Origin: Comamonas fluminis
GTDB taxonomy: Bacteria > Pseudomonadota > Gammaproteobacteria > Burkholderiales > Burkholderiaceae_C
Reading direction: 5' to 3'
Assembly: GCF_019186805.1 (NCBI RefSeq)
Contig: NZ_CP066783.1
Location: forward strand, 186,001-250,000
Length of the DNA stretch: 64,000 bases
The translations under genes were made by a program, and so were the position numbers. Below the pieces are notes generated by a model. That model had not been told where the DNA came from. It saw only the letters and a program-made list of their open reading frames with translations, and searched no databases. Positions 35,876 to 44,450 of the stretch are shown here, one piece after another. Positions within the stretch are counted from its first letter, which is position 1. Every line of letters starts with the position of its first letter.

Positions 35876-35900
35876 AAGGAGACCACCGGTCTCCTTTTTT
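35876..35900 (+). terminator. Intrinsic terminator of serA
   Basis: AAGGAGACC and GGTCTCCTT with a 3-base loop followed by further T residues, 22 bp after the stop. Confidence 0.88.
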
Positions 35901-35947
35901 CATAGCTGCCTGCGCTTTATCTATCTGGACTGCAGGGGAAAAAGACT

Positions 35948-36445
35948 TTATGCAACCGGCGGGCCAACCTGGGCCTGCAGCTGTTCGCGCAGTGCGCTGA
36001 AAAAGTCTGGCAGGGCATCGCTATTCTTCGGCACGATGATGAAAAGCTGGGGCTGCAGATATAGCAGCAGGCTGTGCTCGTTTTCGGCCCACTGAATGAT
36101 GTGGCTCCACGGCAGGGTGCTCTCGGCCTGATCGGTACCGGTGCAGAGCTGCCCATCGCGCAGCGCAATGCAGTTGCTTTGCTGCAGCGCGGGCGAGCTG
36201 CGGTAGGTCTGCAGCAACCTTGGCAAGGTGCTGAAAGTCCAGCTCAGCCATGGCGCAAAAATGGCAATCAGCCCGGCCAGCAGCAGCCAGTAAGTGTGCT
36301 CGTAAAGGCTGCCCGCCACCACGGCAACGCCCAGCAGCAGGGTCAGTCCGCGCAGCAGTTTCTGGCCACGGCTGCGCAGGGAAACATGCAGGCGCTGCGC
36401 GGCAATGAACTGGGCCTCGGTCAGCGTGTACGGGAAGGCGGTCAT
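35948..36445 (-). CDS. YcxB-like membrane protein, paralog B
   Basis: A 165-residue protein with two central spans (about 34-70) and a soluble C-terminal domain with LPWSHIIQWAENEHSLLLYL and PQLFIIVPKNSD, the pattern of YcxB-like proteins. Its ATG overlaps the stop of the preceding gene by four bases (ATGA), and the two products share the same layout and motifs (TLTEAQFIAAQRLHVS here, SLSEQQFCNAQRLHFS there), so they arose by tandem duplication. Function unknown; the pair may form a heteromer. Confidence 0.8.
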   Translation of the reverse strand: MTAFPYTLTEAQFIAAQRLHVSLRSRGQKLLRGLTLLLGVAVVAGSLYEHTYWLLLAGLIAIFAPWLSWTFSTLPRLLQTYRSSPALQQSNCIALRDGQLCTGTDQAESTLPWSHIIQWAENEHSLLLYLQPQLFIIVPKNSDALPDFFSALREQLQAQVGPPVA

Positions 36446-36978
36446 CGCTGGCGGCGTGCAGGGCCAATGTGCTCAAGCAACTGCGCCCGCAGCGCGGTGA
36501 CAAACTGGGATTGCGGGTCCGCCTCCTTGGGCACGATGATGAACAGGCGCGGCTGCAGGTACAGCAGCATGCTGTCTTCATCTTCGGCCCACTGGGTGAT
36601 GTGTTTCCACGGCAGCACGCCTTGCCCGGTTTCGGACTGCAGGTGCATCTCGCCATTGCGCAGCTCTACATGGCTTTGCTGGTGCAAAGAGGGCGAGCGG
36701 CGGAAGATGCGCAGCAGCCGGGGCCGCATCAGGCGTTCAATGCCGCGCTGCACCAGGCGAGCCATGGCCGGGATGTAGAGCAGCAAAATGCTGCTGTAGA
36801 TGAAGCCTGCGATGCTGAGCATGACATCGCTGTGGAACAGGCCTGTGCCAAGAATGGGCAGGCCCAGAATGCCCACCAGCGTAAAAATCCAGCGCACCCA
36901 GCGGGGGCGAAACGAGAAGTGCAGGCGCTGCGCGTTGCAGAACTGTTGCTCACTCAGTGAATAGGTCATCTGTGCCAT
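36442..36978 (-). CDS. YcxB-like membrane protein, paralog A
   Basis: A 178-residue protein, first of the tandem pair. Two or three spans (about 32-75) are followed by LPWKHITQWAEDEDSMLLYL and PRLFIIVPKEAD, nearly the same as in the downstream paralog. Possible starts are GTG 36984, ATG 36978 and ATG 36969; none shows a clear SD, and 36978 is a compromise. The DEDS/NEHS difference sits in an exposed acidic loop. Divergent from nothing obvious; the GGDEF-EAL gene upstream is in the same orientation. Confidence 0.8.
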   Translation of the reverse strand: MAQMTYSLSEQQFCNAQRLHFSFRPRWVRWIFTLVGILGLPILGTGLFHSDVMLSIAGFIYSSILLLYIPAMARLVQRGIERLMRPRLLRIFRRSPSLHQQSHVELRNGEMHLQSETGQGVLPWKHITQWAEDEDSMLLYLQPRLFIIVPKEADPQSQFVTALRAQLLEHIGPARRQR

Positions 36979-37035
36979 GCGCACATGATAGGAAAGAGTG
37001 AGCGGCGGTTGAGGCTGGCAGGTTTTAGGGCCTGC

Positions 37036-39144
37036 TTACAGCCGCTGCAGGCAGGCTTGCACTTCCTCGGCATTCCAGGGCTTGCCAAACAGATAGCCCT
37101 GGCCCAGCTGGTAGCCGCAGTCTTTCAGAATGCTGCGCTGGGCCTCGGTTTCCACGCCTTCGGCCACCAGGTCCAGCTGCATGCTGGGGCCAAGACAGCC
37201 CACGGCTTTGACAATGGCGCGAATCGTGGATTCCTGCTCGATGCGCTGCACAAAGTCCTTGTCGATCTTCACGCAATCGACCGGGTAGTCGCGCAGATGG
37301 GCCAGAGAAGACTGGCCTGTGCCAAAGTCATCCAGCGCAATGCGCACGCCGTGCTGCTTGAGCAGTTTGAGCGCACGAATCACGTATTCAGAGCCGCGCT
37401 CGCCCAGCATGTGTTCGGTGACTTCCACCTCCACAAGATTGGCGGGCAGGTTCATATGCTCCATATGGCCAATCAGGCGCTCGGCATAGTCGTCGCGCAG
37501 AAACTCAACAGGCGCGGCGTTGATGGACACGGGCACGACCGGCAGGCCCGCACGGCGCCACTGGCGCAGGTGGGCCATGACCTTGGTGCGCATGACCTCG
37601 CCGATGCGCGATGCCAGCTCGTAATCATTGAAGGCCGCCCAGATGGAGTCCGGTGCATGCAGCTGGCCGTTGGCATCTTTCCAGCGCAGCAGCGCTTCAA
37701 AACCGGCAACTTTGCCGTCGTCCAGACGAACCTTGGGCTGGAAATAGGGCGTGATGGCATCGTCACGCAGAATCTGACGGGCGCGCTCCAGGTGGGTGGC
37801 GGCTGTTTCCGCCATCTCCAGCATGGCGATGTTGAACATGCGCACACCACCGCGGCCACCGGCCTTGAGGTCGTTGAGCGCGGTGTCGGCACTTTTCATC
37901 AGAGAGGCCGCATCGGCAGCATCCTGCGGATAGAGGGCGCAGCCAATGCTCATGCCCCCGTTGATGTGCTTGCCCGAGTAGGTGATGGGCGCCTCGATCT
38001 GGGCGCAGACCTGCTGCGCAAGGTCGGCCAGTTGCTGCGGGCTGTCGATGCGATCCACCACGATGGCAAATTCATCGCCGCCCAGCCGCGCCACGCTGGT
38101 GTGCGGGGGCAGCCATGCCTGCAGGCGGCGCGAAAGCACACGCAGCAGGTGGTCGCCAGCCGGGTGGCCCAGTGTGTCGTTGATATGTTTGAAATGGTCC
38201 AGATCCAGCAGCATCAGGCCCAGCATGCCGTGGCTGGATTCAGCGGCGCTCAGGGCCAGTTTCAGATGGTGATTGAAGCTGCGGCGGTTGGGCAGGCCCG
38301 TCAGCTCGTCGCTTTCGCTGCTGATGCGCAGACGCTTTTCCGCCTGACGCTGTGCCGTGACATCGCGTGAAACGCACAGAATATTGGCGACTTCGCCCCG
38401 GGTATTGAGCACGGGGGTCAGGATGTTGTCCCAGAACTGCGGCGGCAGGCCGGGAATGACACTCATGCCCGCAAAGCGTGCGTTATGCCCTTGCTGCGCC
38501 TGCTTGAGTGCGCGCTGCCCTTTGATGCGGATATCGGGGGGCAGCAGCGAAAGCCAGCGTTGGCCAAAGCCCGTATCCGGGTTCACGCCCAGCGCCTCGC
38601 AGCCGGACTTGTTCATATGGGCCAGCGTACCGTCGGGGTTCAGAATTTTGATGCAGTCCACACTGGCGTCCAGCATGTCTTTTTGCATGCCCAGACTGCG
38701 GTACAGGTCCTGCTGCGCCGTAATGCGGTCGTGGATATCCATGCCGCTGACATGCCAGTGGCCCTGATGGGGCTGCACCGCCAGCAAGGCCCATCGCCAG
38801 GTGCCGCTGTAGTGGCGCAGCCGATACTCCCCCTGAAAGCTCTGACCCGTCTGCAATGCCTGTTGCCAGAGCTTGGCGGCTGGCAACTCATCATCGGGGT
38901 GCAGGCAGCTCATCCAGTTGTCTGCGTTATGGCAGTGGGGCACATAGCGTTGCCAGGCCAGATTGCAGTGCAGGGGGTCGCCTTGCGCATCGGTAATCCA
39001 GATCATCTGGGGTAACGCATCAATAGCGTTCTGGTCGATGCGAGACAAGGCAGGAGCCACCCGGCCAAGCTCCAGCTTGGGCAAGGTGTCGCTGGGAGAG
39101 AGAATTGAAATCCCTCCAGGGCGGCGGTGGGTCGAGAAGCCCAT
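37036..39144 (-). CDS. PAS-PAS-GGDEF-EAL cyclic-di-GMP signalling protein
   Basis: A 702-residue cytosolic protein. Two PAS domains (about 38-150 and 155-270) precede a GGDEF domain with intact RLGGDEFAIV near residue 355 and an EAL domain with intact FEALLRW near 481, VEVTEHML, DDFGTGQSSLAHL near 602 and VKIDKDFV, then AEGVETE. All phosphodiesterase metal and catalytic residues seem present, so c-di-GMP hydrolysis is likely, and synthesis possible. No membrane span, so the PAS domains should sense an internal signal. An ATG at 39144 gives the call. Confidence 0.93.
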   Translation of the reverse strand: MGFSTHRRPGGISILSPSDTLPKLELGRVAPALSRIDQNAIDALPQMIWITDAQGDPLHCNLAWQRYVPHCHNADNWMSCLHPDDELPAAKLWQQALQTGQSFQGEYRLRHYSGTWRWALLAVQPHQGHWHVSGMDIHDRITAQQDLYRSLGMQKDMLDASVDCIKILNPDGTLAHMNKSGCEALGVNPDTGFGQRWLSLLPPDIRIKGQRALKQAQQGHNARFAGMSVIPGLPPQFWDNILTPVLNTRGEVANILCVSRDVTAQRQAEKRLRISSESDELTGLPNRRSFNHHLKLALSAAESSHGMLGLMLLDLDHFKHINDTLGHPAGDHLLRVLSRRLQAWLPPHTSVARLGGDEFAIVVDRIDSPQQLADLAQQVCAQIEAPITYSGKHINGGMSIGCALYPQDAADAASLMKSADTALNDLKAGGRGGVRMFNIAMLEMAETAATHLERARQILRDDAITPYFQPKVRLDDGKVAGFEALLRWKDANGQLHAPDSIWAAFNDYELASRIGEVMRTKVMAHLRQWRRAGLPVVPVSINAAPVEFLRDDYAERLIGHMEHMNLPANLVEVEVTEHMLGERGSEYVIRALKLLKQHGVRIALDDFGTGQSSLAHLRDYPVDCVKIDKDFVQRIEQESTIRAIVKAVGCLGPSMQLDLVAEGVETEAQRSILKDCGYQLGQGYLFGKPWNAEEVQACLQRL

Positions 39145-39375
39145 GAAAAACTCCTAAGCACAGATCCTGCGAATTCACCTGAGATTAAAAGCTGTCACTT
39201 TCGTTGTCAGTCAGACATATTTGATACAAAGAAAAACTGTCGTAAATACGACATAAATATCAGTGACTCAGTGCCTGCGAGCCTCTCAAAAGGAGTAAGC
39301 ATTAACCGTTGACGGCTTTGAAGACCGCATTGGCGGTTACGCTGCAGAAATCGTGATCTCTTCGGATGTAAAGCC

Positions 39376-40212
39376 ATGAAACGTGGATTTTTTGTGACTG
39401 CCGAGCAGGACAGCAGTGATGAGCAACCGTACCGCCGCGGCAATTTCAGCTGCGTGTATGAGTGGCTGGAAGGCGTGGACAGCGTGCTGGCCCTGGTGGA
39501 GGAACTGGATGCGCTGAGACAGGCCGATGCGCAGCACCGCTACCTGTGCACGCTGGACGACATCAGTCAGTGCAGTTACACCTGCGGCCATGCCGGGCAG
39601 GATGACCGTCTGTATCTGGAAGAGCCGGACGATGACGATGAGAGCGACATCGACTGGGACGACCCGGCGCAGGAGGCCGCCTGGGAGCAGGCCTCGCTGC
39701 AGCACCGTGTTCAGCAACTGGGACGGCCCGAGCTGGCGCAAAGCTGGGATCAGGTCTGCGGCACGCTGAGCACGTCTGGCCTCGATGTGAAAGCGCTGCT
39801 GCAGGCCAACCACGAGCCCGATGCGCTGCTGGACGAGGTGGTCTATGTGCAGCGCATTCCGGTGGCGGGCGATGACCTCATGATCGCAGCGCAGCCCAAT
39901 GGCTACTTCAGCGCTGACTGGGACACGTTTCAGAACCACGCCATCATTCGCCATCTGGCTACCCAGCACGGCTATCGTTTCTTTGGCATGGGTGCGAGCT
40001 GGATGGGTTTTGTGCGCCCCGCGCCGCCCAGTGCAAACCAGTGCGCGCAGCTGGTGGCCGATCTGAAAGACCTGTATGGCCGAAAGCGCGAAGAAGTCTT
40101 CGCCCACGCAGGCTGGGCCGAGCTGCAGCAACTGCTGCAAGGCCAGCGCCTGCTGATGCTGGGCTATGTGGAAAACATGGCGGAGTCGCTGGGGCTGGAG
40201 GATGAGGACTGA
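39376..40212 (+). CDS. Hypothetical acidic protein
   Basis: A 278-residue soluble protein beginning MKRGFFVTAEQDSSDE. A strongly acidic stretch (EEPDDDDESDIDWDDPAQEA, about 93-112) divides an N-terminal domain (FSCVYEWLEGVDSVLALVEE) from a C-terminal domain with QPNGYFSADWDTFQNHAII and GYRFFGMGASWMGFVRP. I do not recognise a family. It sits just before the four-gene paralog array in the same direction, separated by about 210 bp with a dispersed repeat, so it may or may not be functionally linked to it. Confidence 0.72.
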   Translation: MKRGFFVTAEQDSSDEQPYRRGNFSCVYEWLEGVDSVLALVEELDALRQADAQHRYLCTLDDISQCSYTCGHAGQDDRLYLEEPDDDDESDIDWDDPAQEAAWEQASLQHRVQQLGRPELAQSWDQVCGTLSTSGLDVKALLQANHEPDALLDEVVYVQRIPVAGDDLMIAAQPNGYFSADWDTFQNHAIIRHLATQHGYRFFGMGASWMGFVRPAPPSANQCAQLVADLKDLYGRKREEVFAHAGWAELQQLLQGQRLLMLGYVENMAESLGLEDED

Positions 40213-40221
40213 GGCACTTTC

Positions 40222-40266
40222 AAATTGATAGCTGACAGCGCTTGTATATCAAAGGCTTGAGACCTG
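40222..40266 (+). repeat. Dispersed intergenic repeat copy
   Basis: AAATTGATAGCTGACAGCGC, then AAGGCTTGAGACC after an AT-rich spacer. Located 10 bp after the stop of the acidic hypothetical gene and before the paralog array. Confidence 0.6.
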
Positions 40267-40424
40267 AAATGGTTTGAATTGAAAGCAGGCGTGTGCCGGG
40301 CCGGATGTGCGCTGGTTACAAGGACTTACCGCACGTTGTCCCTGTGATACCGTGTTTTGGCGGGGTAAAAGCCGGGGCTGCGCTTAAGCTTGGGCATAAG
40401 TCCCTGTCCAAGCTGTGTTGCTGC

Positions 40425-41633
40425 ATGCGCTTATTTCCCAACGATTCATCCCGGTCAACGGCAGCCCGCTGGTGGGTGCTGCTTTTGTTGATGCTGGCCG
40501 TGGCCGTGGTGCTGGCGGTCGGGCCACTGCGCCCCTTGCTTCGCTCTGCGGCCCCTGCGGTGTTTGAGCCGGATTGGGGGCATCTGCAGGGCAGCTCTGT
40601 GGTGGAAAACAGCGGCAAGATCAGCCTGATTCGGTTGCTGGAGAGTCAGGATGACAATGACCAGATCGTCTATCGCAGCGTGGTCACCGATGTGGCAACA
40701 GGCCAGAAGCTGGCTGAGCCGCAAGTCTTCACGCTCAGCCGTCACAGCCCCAATGACCGCGCCCAGATGCGCTATTTTTCGGACGGCAATCTGTACCTCA
40801 CGCTGCGCAGCCGCATGTTGCTGCGCTATGACCCCGGGGCCATGCGTTTTGTGGACATCACACCGCAGCTGGTGCAGCGCTTTGAGGCCCAGCTAGGCGC
40901 GGGAGTGAGCAAGGTGCAACTCAAGTACAGAGACTGGCATGACGCGCTGGATGTCTATGGCGCCGATGGGCAGCGCTGGGCTGTGCACTGGCTGGCGGGC
41001 GAGATATGGCCCTATCAGGGGGAGAACCAGCAGTATTACCAGCAGGTGCAAACCTATACGCATACCCAGCGCTTTTACCGTTATCTGCCTGTGCTTGATA
41101 AGCGTGCCGGTGAGCTGCTGGTGCAGTATGAAGCGAAGGCGGAGCCCGGAAAGGCGCTGTTCTCCTTCGATGTTGAGTTGATTCCCGTGACGGCAACGGA
41201 GCCACTGCCCAAGAGCGTGGCATCCGGAAACATCGTGGAGGGCGGGCAGTACTGGGTGCGGCCTTACCGGGTTCAGGATCTGGGGCTGGTCAAAGTCTGG
41301 CCTGTTCAGCCGCAGGAGCGGCGCTTTCATGCCGAAGTGCTGGGCGAAAACAGCCAGCGCGTGCTGCTGGCCTACAGCAGCAGCCCCGTCAAAGAGGAAG
41401 GCCGCGTGTTGCAGCTGCTGGACAAGAGCAGCCAGCAGATTGTCTGGAGCCGCCCTGCCTCCCAGATTCCAGCGCTGGCTGCGGACCGCAACGGCGGCTC
41501 CTATGTCGTGGCCACCGCGCTGACGCAGGGCTTTTTCATCAATCTGTATGGCTCGGAGCCTGCGCTGCTGATCGACAACAACGGCGCGGTTCTGAAAGAC
41601 TTTGCAGAAAATACCGGCAGCAAGGGCCGCTAG
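40425..41633 (+). CDS. Array paralog 1: single-span membrane protein without zinc ribbon
   Basis: A 402-residue protein, first of four tandem paralogs. One span (about 16-34, WWVLLLLMLAVAVVLAVGPL) anchors a large, probably periplasmic domain. Conserved array motifs are FSDGNLYLTLRSRMLLRYDP, VDITPQLVQRF, RFHAEVLGENSQRVLLAY, RVLQLLDKSSQQIVWSR and LLIDNNGAVLKDF; these repeat-like strands suggest a beta-propeller or beta-sandwich. Unlike the others it lacks an N-terminal zinc ribbon. The start is uncertain: ATG 40425 is chosen because it precedes the span directly. A four-base gap to the next gene implies coupling. May match what is annotated elsewhere as the PA2928 family; not verified. Confidence 0.75.
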   Translation: MRLFPNDSSRSTAARWWVLLLLMLAVAVVLAVGPLRPLLRSAAPAVFEPDWGHLQGSSVVENSGKISLIRLLESQDDNDQIVYRSVVTDVATGQKLAEPQVFTLSRHSPNDRAQMRYFSDGNLYLTLRSRMLLRYDPGAMRFVDITPQLVQRFEAQLGAGVSKVQLKYRDWHDALDVYGADGQRWAVHWLAGEIWPYQGENQQYYQQVQTYTHTQRFYRYLPVLDKRAGELLVQYEAKAEPGKALFSFDVELIPVTATEPLPKSVASGNIVEGGQYWVRPYRVQDLGLVKVWPVQPQERRFHAEVLGENSQRVLLAYSSSPVKEEGRVLQLLDKSSQQIVWSRPASQIPALAADRNGGSYVVATALTQGFFINLYGSEPALLIDNNGAVLKDFAENTGSKGR

Positions 41634-41637
41634 ACAT

Positions 41638-42987
41638 ATGGAACAGTCTTCTTCCGATGCTTCCTCGGCATATTTTTGCCCCCAGTGCGGCGCGCGGCGC
41701 AGCCATGCAGCAGCGGGGTTGCGTGGTCAGCATGTCTGTGAAAACTGCGGCACCACGTTTGCGGTGGGCCAGAAGAAAGTACCAAGTGACACGCAACTGC
41801 CACACGGTTTGGCCGCCGCCGTGCCGCATGGGCTGGCAGCGCAGTTGGCGGGCAAATACCGCAACGTTGTGATTGCAGTGCTGCTGGCGCTGGTGGCCGT
41901 CGTGTTTTTGCTGCCGCAGCTGATGAATGTGAACAAAGCCAGCCGCCCGGCTGCTGTGCAGAGCAAAGGCCGGGCGGATTTCTCGGCCCTGTATGAAGCG
42001 GCAGGCAAGTTCAGTCGTGTGGATGTGTACAAGCGCCGTACGGAAGAGTCGCTCGACGAGTTCCGCATCGAAGTCAGCGATATGCAAAGCGGCGCAGCAC
42101 TGTCAGAGCCGCAGTTCTACCGCTTTCCCTGGATACAGCACGGCGGTGAGTTTCGCAATTTCAGCGACGGCAATCTGTACCTGCAGCTGAAAGAAGCCAT
42201 GGTGCTGCGCTTTGACCCCGGTGCCAGCCAGTTTGTGGACCTGGGGCCGCAGCTGATGGCGCAATTTCCGCGCGAGCTGGGCGGGGGCATGGCGCAGATC
42301 AAGTTCGCCTACAAAGACCGCCCGGACTGCCTCAGCGTTGTGGCCAACGATGGCCGCAAGTTCTATGTGTACTGGCTGGCAGGCCAGATTCTGGATGCAG
42401 ACAACAGCAGCCGCCTGGATGCGCAAAGAGCCGCCAGTGCCAGCCAGTTCCGCAAGTACTACCAGTTTGCGCCCCTGTATGGGGGCAGCAGTTCAGACGC
42501 GCGCTTTTTGCTGGTGCAGTACTGGAATAAGTACGAAGAAGGCCAGCCCCAGTATCTGAGATTTTTTGAACTCAAGCCCTTGCCAGAGGGACCACAGACA
42601 GGGCGCTCTGACCAGGCCGTGGGTGGCGGTTATGCCGTCAGCGCGCATGTTATTGAGGGTGGCCTGCAGCGGCTGGAGGTGATCGAGCCCACGCCGCGCT
42701 TTCATGCAGACATCATGGCTGAGAACGCCACGCGCCTGCTGTTGTCGTACAGCGCCACGCCAGAGGAGGGCAAGGGCCGGGTGCTGCAGTTGCTGGACAA
42801 ACAGAGCAACCAGATCGTCTGGAGCCGGGATGTGGCCCAGATTCCCCTGCTGGCGCGTGAGCGTGGTGGCATCTACACCCGCGCGCAGGCCCTGCCATCC
42901 GGCTTTTTCATGCAAGGCAGCAGCCTGGAGCCCGGCTACCTGATGGACAACCAGGGCGCGCTGGTGCGCGAATTTGCCTGGCGCTAG
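41638..42987 (+). CDS. Array paralog 2: zinc ribbon plus single-span membrane protein
   Basis: A 449-residue protein. Residues 14-37 form a CPQCG...CENCG zinc ribbon (Cys 14, 17, 34, 37), followed by a span at about 77-97 and a large domain sharing FSDGNLYLQLKEAMVLRFDP, VDLGPQLMAQF, FYVYWLAGQI, RFHADIMAENATRLLLSY, RVLQLLDKQSNQIVWSR and YLMDNQGALVREF with paralog 1. The likely topology is ribbon in the cytosol and domain in the periplasm. The ATG at 41638 lies four bases past the previous stop with AAGGG upstream. Function unknown. Confidence 0.78.
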   Translation: MEQSSSDASSAYFCPQCGARRSHAAAGLRGQHVCENCGTTFAVGQKKVPSDTQLPHGLAAAVPHGLAAQLAGKYRNVVIAVLLALVAVVFLLPQLMNVNKASRPAAVQSKGRADFSALYEAAGKFSRVDVYKRRTEESLDEFRIEVSDMQSGAALSEPQFYRFPWIQHGGEFRNFSDGNLYLQLKEAMVLRFDPGASQFVDLGPQLMAQFPRELGGGMAQIKFAYKDRPDCLSVVANDGRKFYVYWLAGQILDADNSSRLDAQRAASASQFRKYYQFAPLYGGSSSDARFLLVQYWNKYEEGQPQYLRFFELKPLPEGPQTGRSDQAVGGGYAVSAHVIEGGLQRLEVIEPTPRFHADIMAENATRLLLSYSATPEEGKGRVLQLLDKQSNQIVWSRDVAQIPLLARERGGIYTRAQALPSGFFMQGSSLEPGYLMDNQGALVREFAWR

Positions 42988-43028
42988 ACCTGCAAGACCT
43001 GCAAGACCATAGAAAGAACCCATAAGAC

Positions 43029-44378
43029 ATGGCCGTACAGATCAAAACCCTTGTCTGCCCGCAATGCGGATCGGGCCGCTGCACCAAGGTGGCGGGCACG
43101 CCCAATCTGTTTGCCTGCGGTGCCTGCGGCACGGAGTTTGTGCTCAGTGACAGCAATGCGCCCAAGGAGATGCGCGTCATCCACAGCATGGATGAGGGGC
43201 AGTTTGAAAAGCTCAAAAACGCCAAATATCTGGCGCTGGGGCTGGCGGCTGTGGTGGTGCTGGCCATGGTGGCGCCGCTGCTCTGGAGCCTGATTCGCTC
43301 GGCCATCCCTTCCGCGCCGGACCATGGGCAGCTGCAGGCATCCACCGTCTATGAAAGCGCGGCGGGCCAGTTCAGCGTGGTGCGTGTGCTGGAAAAGTCG
43401 GACGGACGCGACGATCACTATCAGCTGCTGATCAACAGCCTGGAAAGCGGTAAGAAGCTGGCTGAACCTGTGGCGCTGAGCTACCAGCGCACCACGCTGT
43501 CGCAAGAGCCGCTGCTGGCGCATTTCTCGGATGGCAGCGTCATGCTCATCATGAATGGGCAAAAGCTGTTCCGGCTGGATACGGGCACTGCGCGGTTCAT
43601 CAGCCTGGACGATGAACTGGTCAACCGCCATGCGCAGCAACTGGGCACCGGTGTTTCGCGCATCGAGCTGGCCAGCCGTGACAAGCCTGATGCCCTGATC
43701 GTGACCAACAATGCGGGCGAGCGCTTTTACGTGTACTGGCTGACGCGGCAAATTCTGCCGCTGGCGCGCCTTTACGACGATTTTCGCCAGCGCCCCTTTG
43801 CCAGCTACAGCCAGACGCAGCAGGGCTATGCCTTTGCCGCGCTGGACGGCATTGGCGACCTGAGCGGCGCGGCCAGCTCGCCCAGCCTACTGGTGCGCTA
43901 CACGCAGAAAGTGCGTGTTGGTGAATATCTGAAGCTGCCGGAGCTGAGCATGCAGTCCAGCCAAGAGGAGCTGGTCAAGCTGCTTCCTGCCGACTATCAA
44001 AGCATCACCCCCGACTGGGTGGCGACGCTCAGGCCGCTGCAGGAGTCTGGCGTCACCCAGCTCAGTTTGGTGGAGCCGGTACAGAAGCGTTTTCGCGGCG
44101 TGGTGCTGGCGCAGAACGCGCAACGGGTACTGCTGGTCTTCAACACCACGCCGGTGACCGACCAGGGCCGTGTGCTGCAACTGCTGGATGCTGGCAGTGG
44201 CAAGGTGGTGTGGAGCCGCACGCTGGAGCAACTGCCGCAGATTACCGGCACGGGCGGAAGTCTGTCTGCGGATGGTTTGCCATCAGGCTTTTATTTGCGC
44301 TCGGACAGCAGAACACCGGCGCTGCTGATTGATAACCAGGGGCAGATCCTGCACGACTTCAGCCCCAAGCGCAGTTGA
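43029..44378 (+). CDS. Array paralog 3: zinc ribbon plus single-span membrane protein
   Basis: A 449-residue protein with zinc ribbon cysteines at 10, 13, 30 and 33 (LVCPQCGSGRC and ACGACGTEF), an extra Cys at 18, a span at about 69-91 and the shared domain (HFSDGSVMLIMNGQKLFRLD, FYVYWLTRQILP, RVLQLLDAGSGKVVWSR, LLIDNQGQILHDF). Conservation with paralogs 1 and 2 is lower in the middle of the domain. It starts 41 bp after paralog 2 and is followed by a dispersed repeat before paralog 4. Confidence 0.78.
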   Translation: MAVQIKTLVCPQCGSGRCTKVAGTPNLFACGACGTEFVLSDSNAPKEMRVIHSMDEGQFEKLKNAKYLALGLAAVVVLAMVAPLLWSLIRSAIPSAPDHGQLQASTVYESAAGQFSVVRVLEKSDGRDDHYQLLINSLESGKKLAEPVALSYQRTTLSQEPLLAHFSDGSVMLIMNGQKLFRLDTGTARFISLDDELVNRHAQQLGTGVSRIELASRDKPDALIVTNNAGERFYVYWLTRQILPLARLYDDFRQRPFASYSQTQQGYAFAALDGIGDLSGAASSPSLLVRYTQKVRVGEYLKLPELSMQSSQEELVKLLPADYQSITPDWVATLRPLQESGVTQLSLVEPVQKRFRGVVLAQNAQRVLLVFNTTPVTDQGRVLQLLDAGSGKVVWSRTLEQLPQITGTGGSLSADGLPSGFYLRSDSRTPALLIDNQGQILHDFSPKRS

Positions 44379-44386
44379 TGCTATTC

Positions 44387-44430
44387 AATTGATATCTGCA
44401 AGCGCTTTTAAAACAAGGGCTTCAGCCCTG
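44387..44430 (+). repeat. Dispersed intergenic repeat copy within the paralog array
   Basis: CAATTGATATCTGCAAGCGC followed after an A/T spacer by AGGGCTTCAGCCCT, whose last part is itself palindromic. It lies between paralogs 3 and 4. Confidence 0.6.
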
Positions 44431-44450
44431 AAACACTGAATAAAACAGTA

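Noticed and set aside
34426..35886. A 486-codon minus-strand frame opposite serA
   Set aside because: serA is complete and canonical; the antisense frame has no recognisable domain and runs through the serA terminator.
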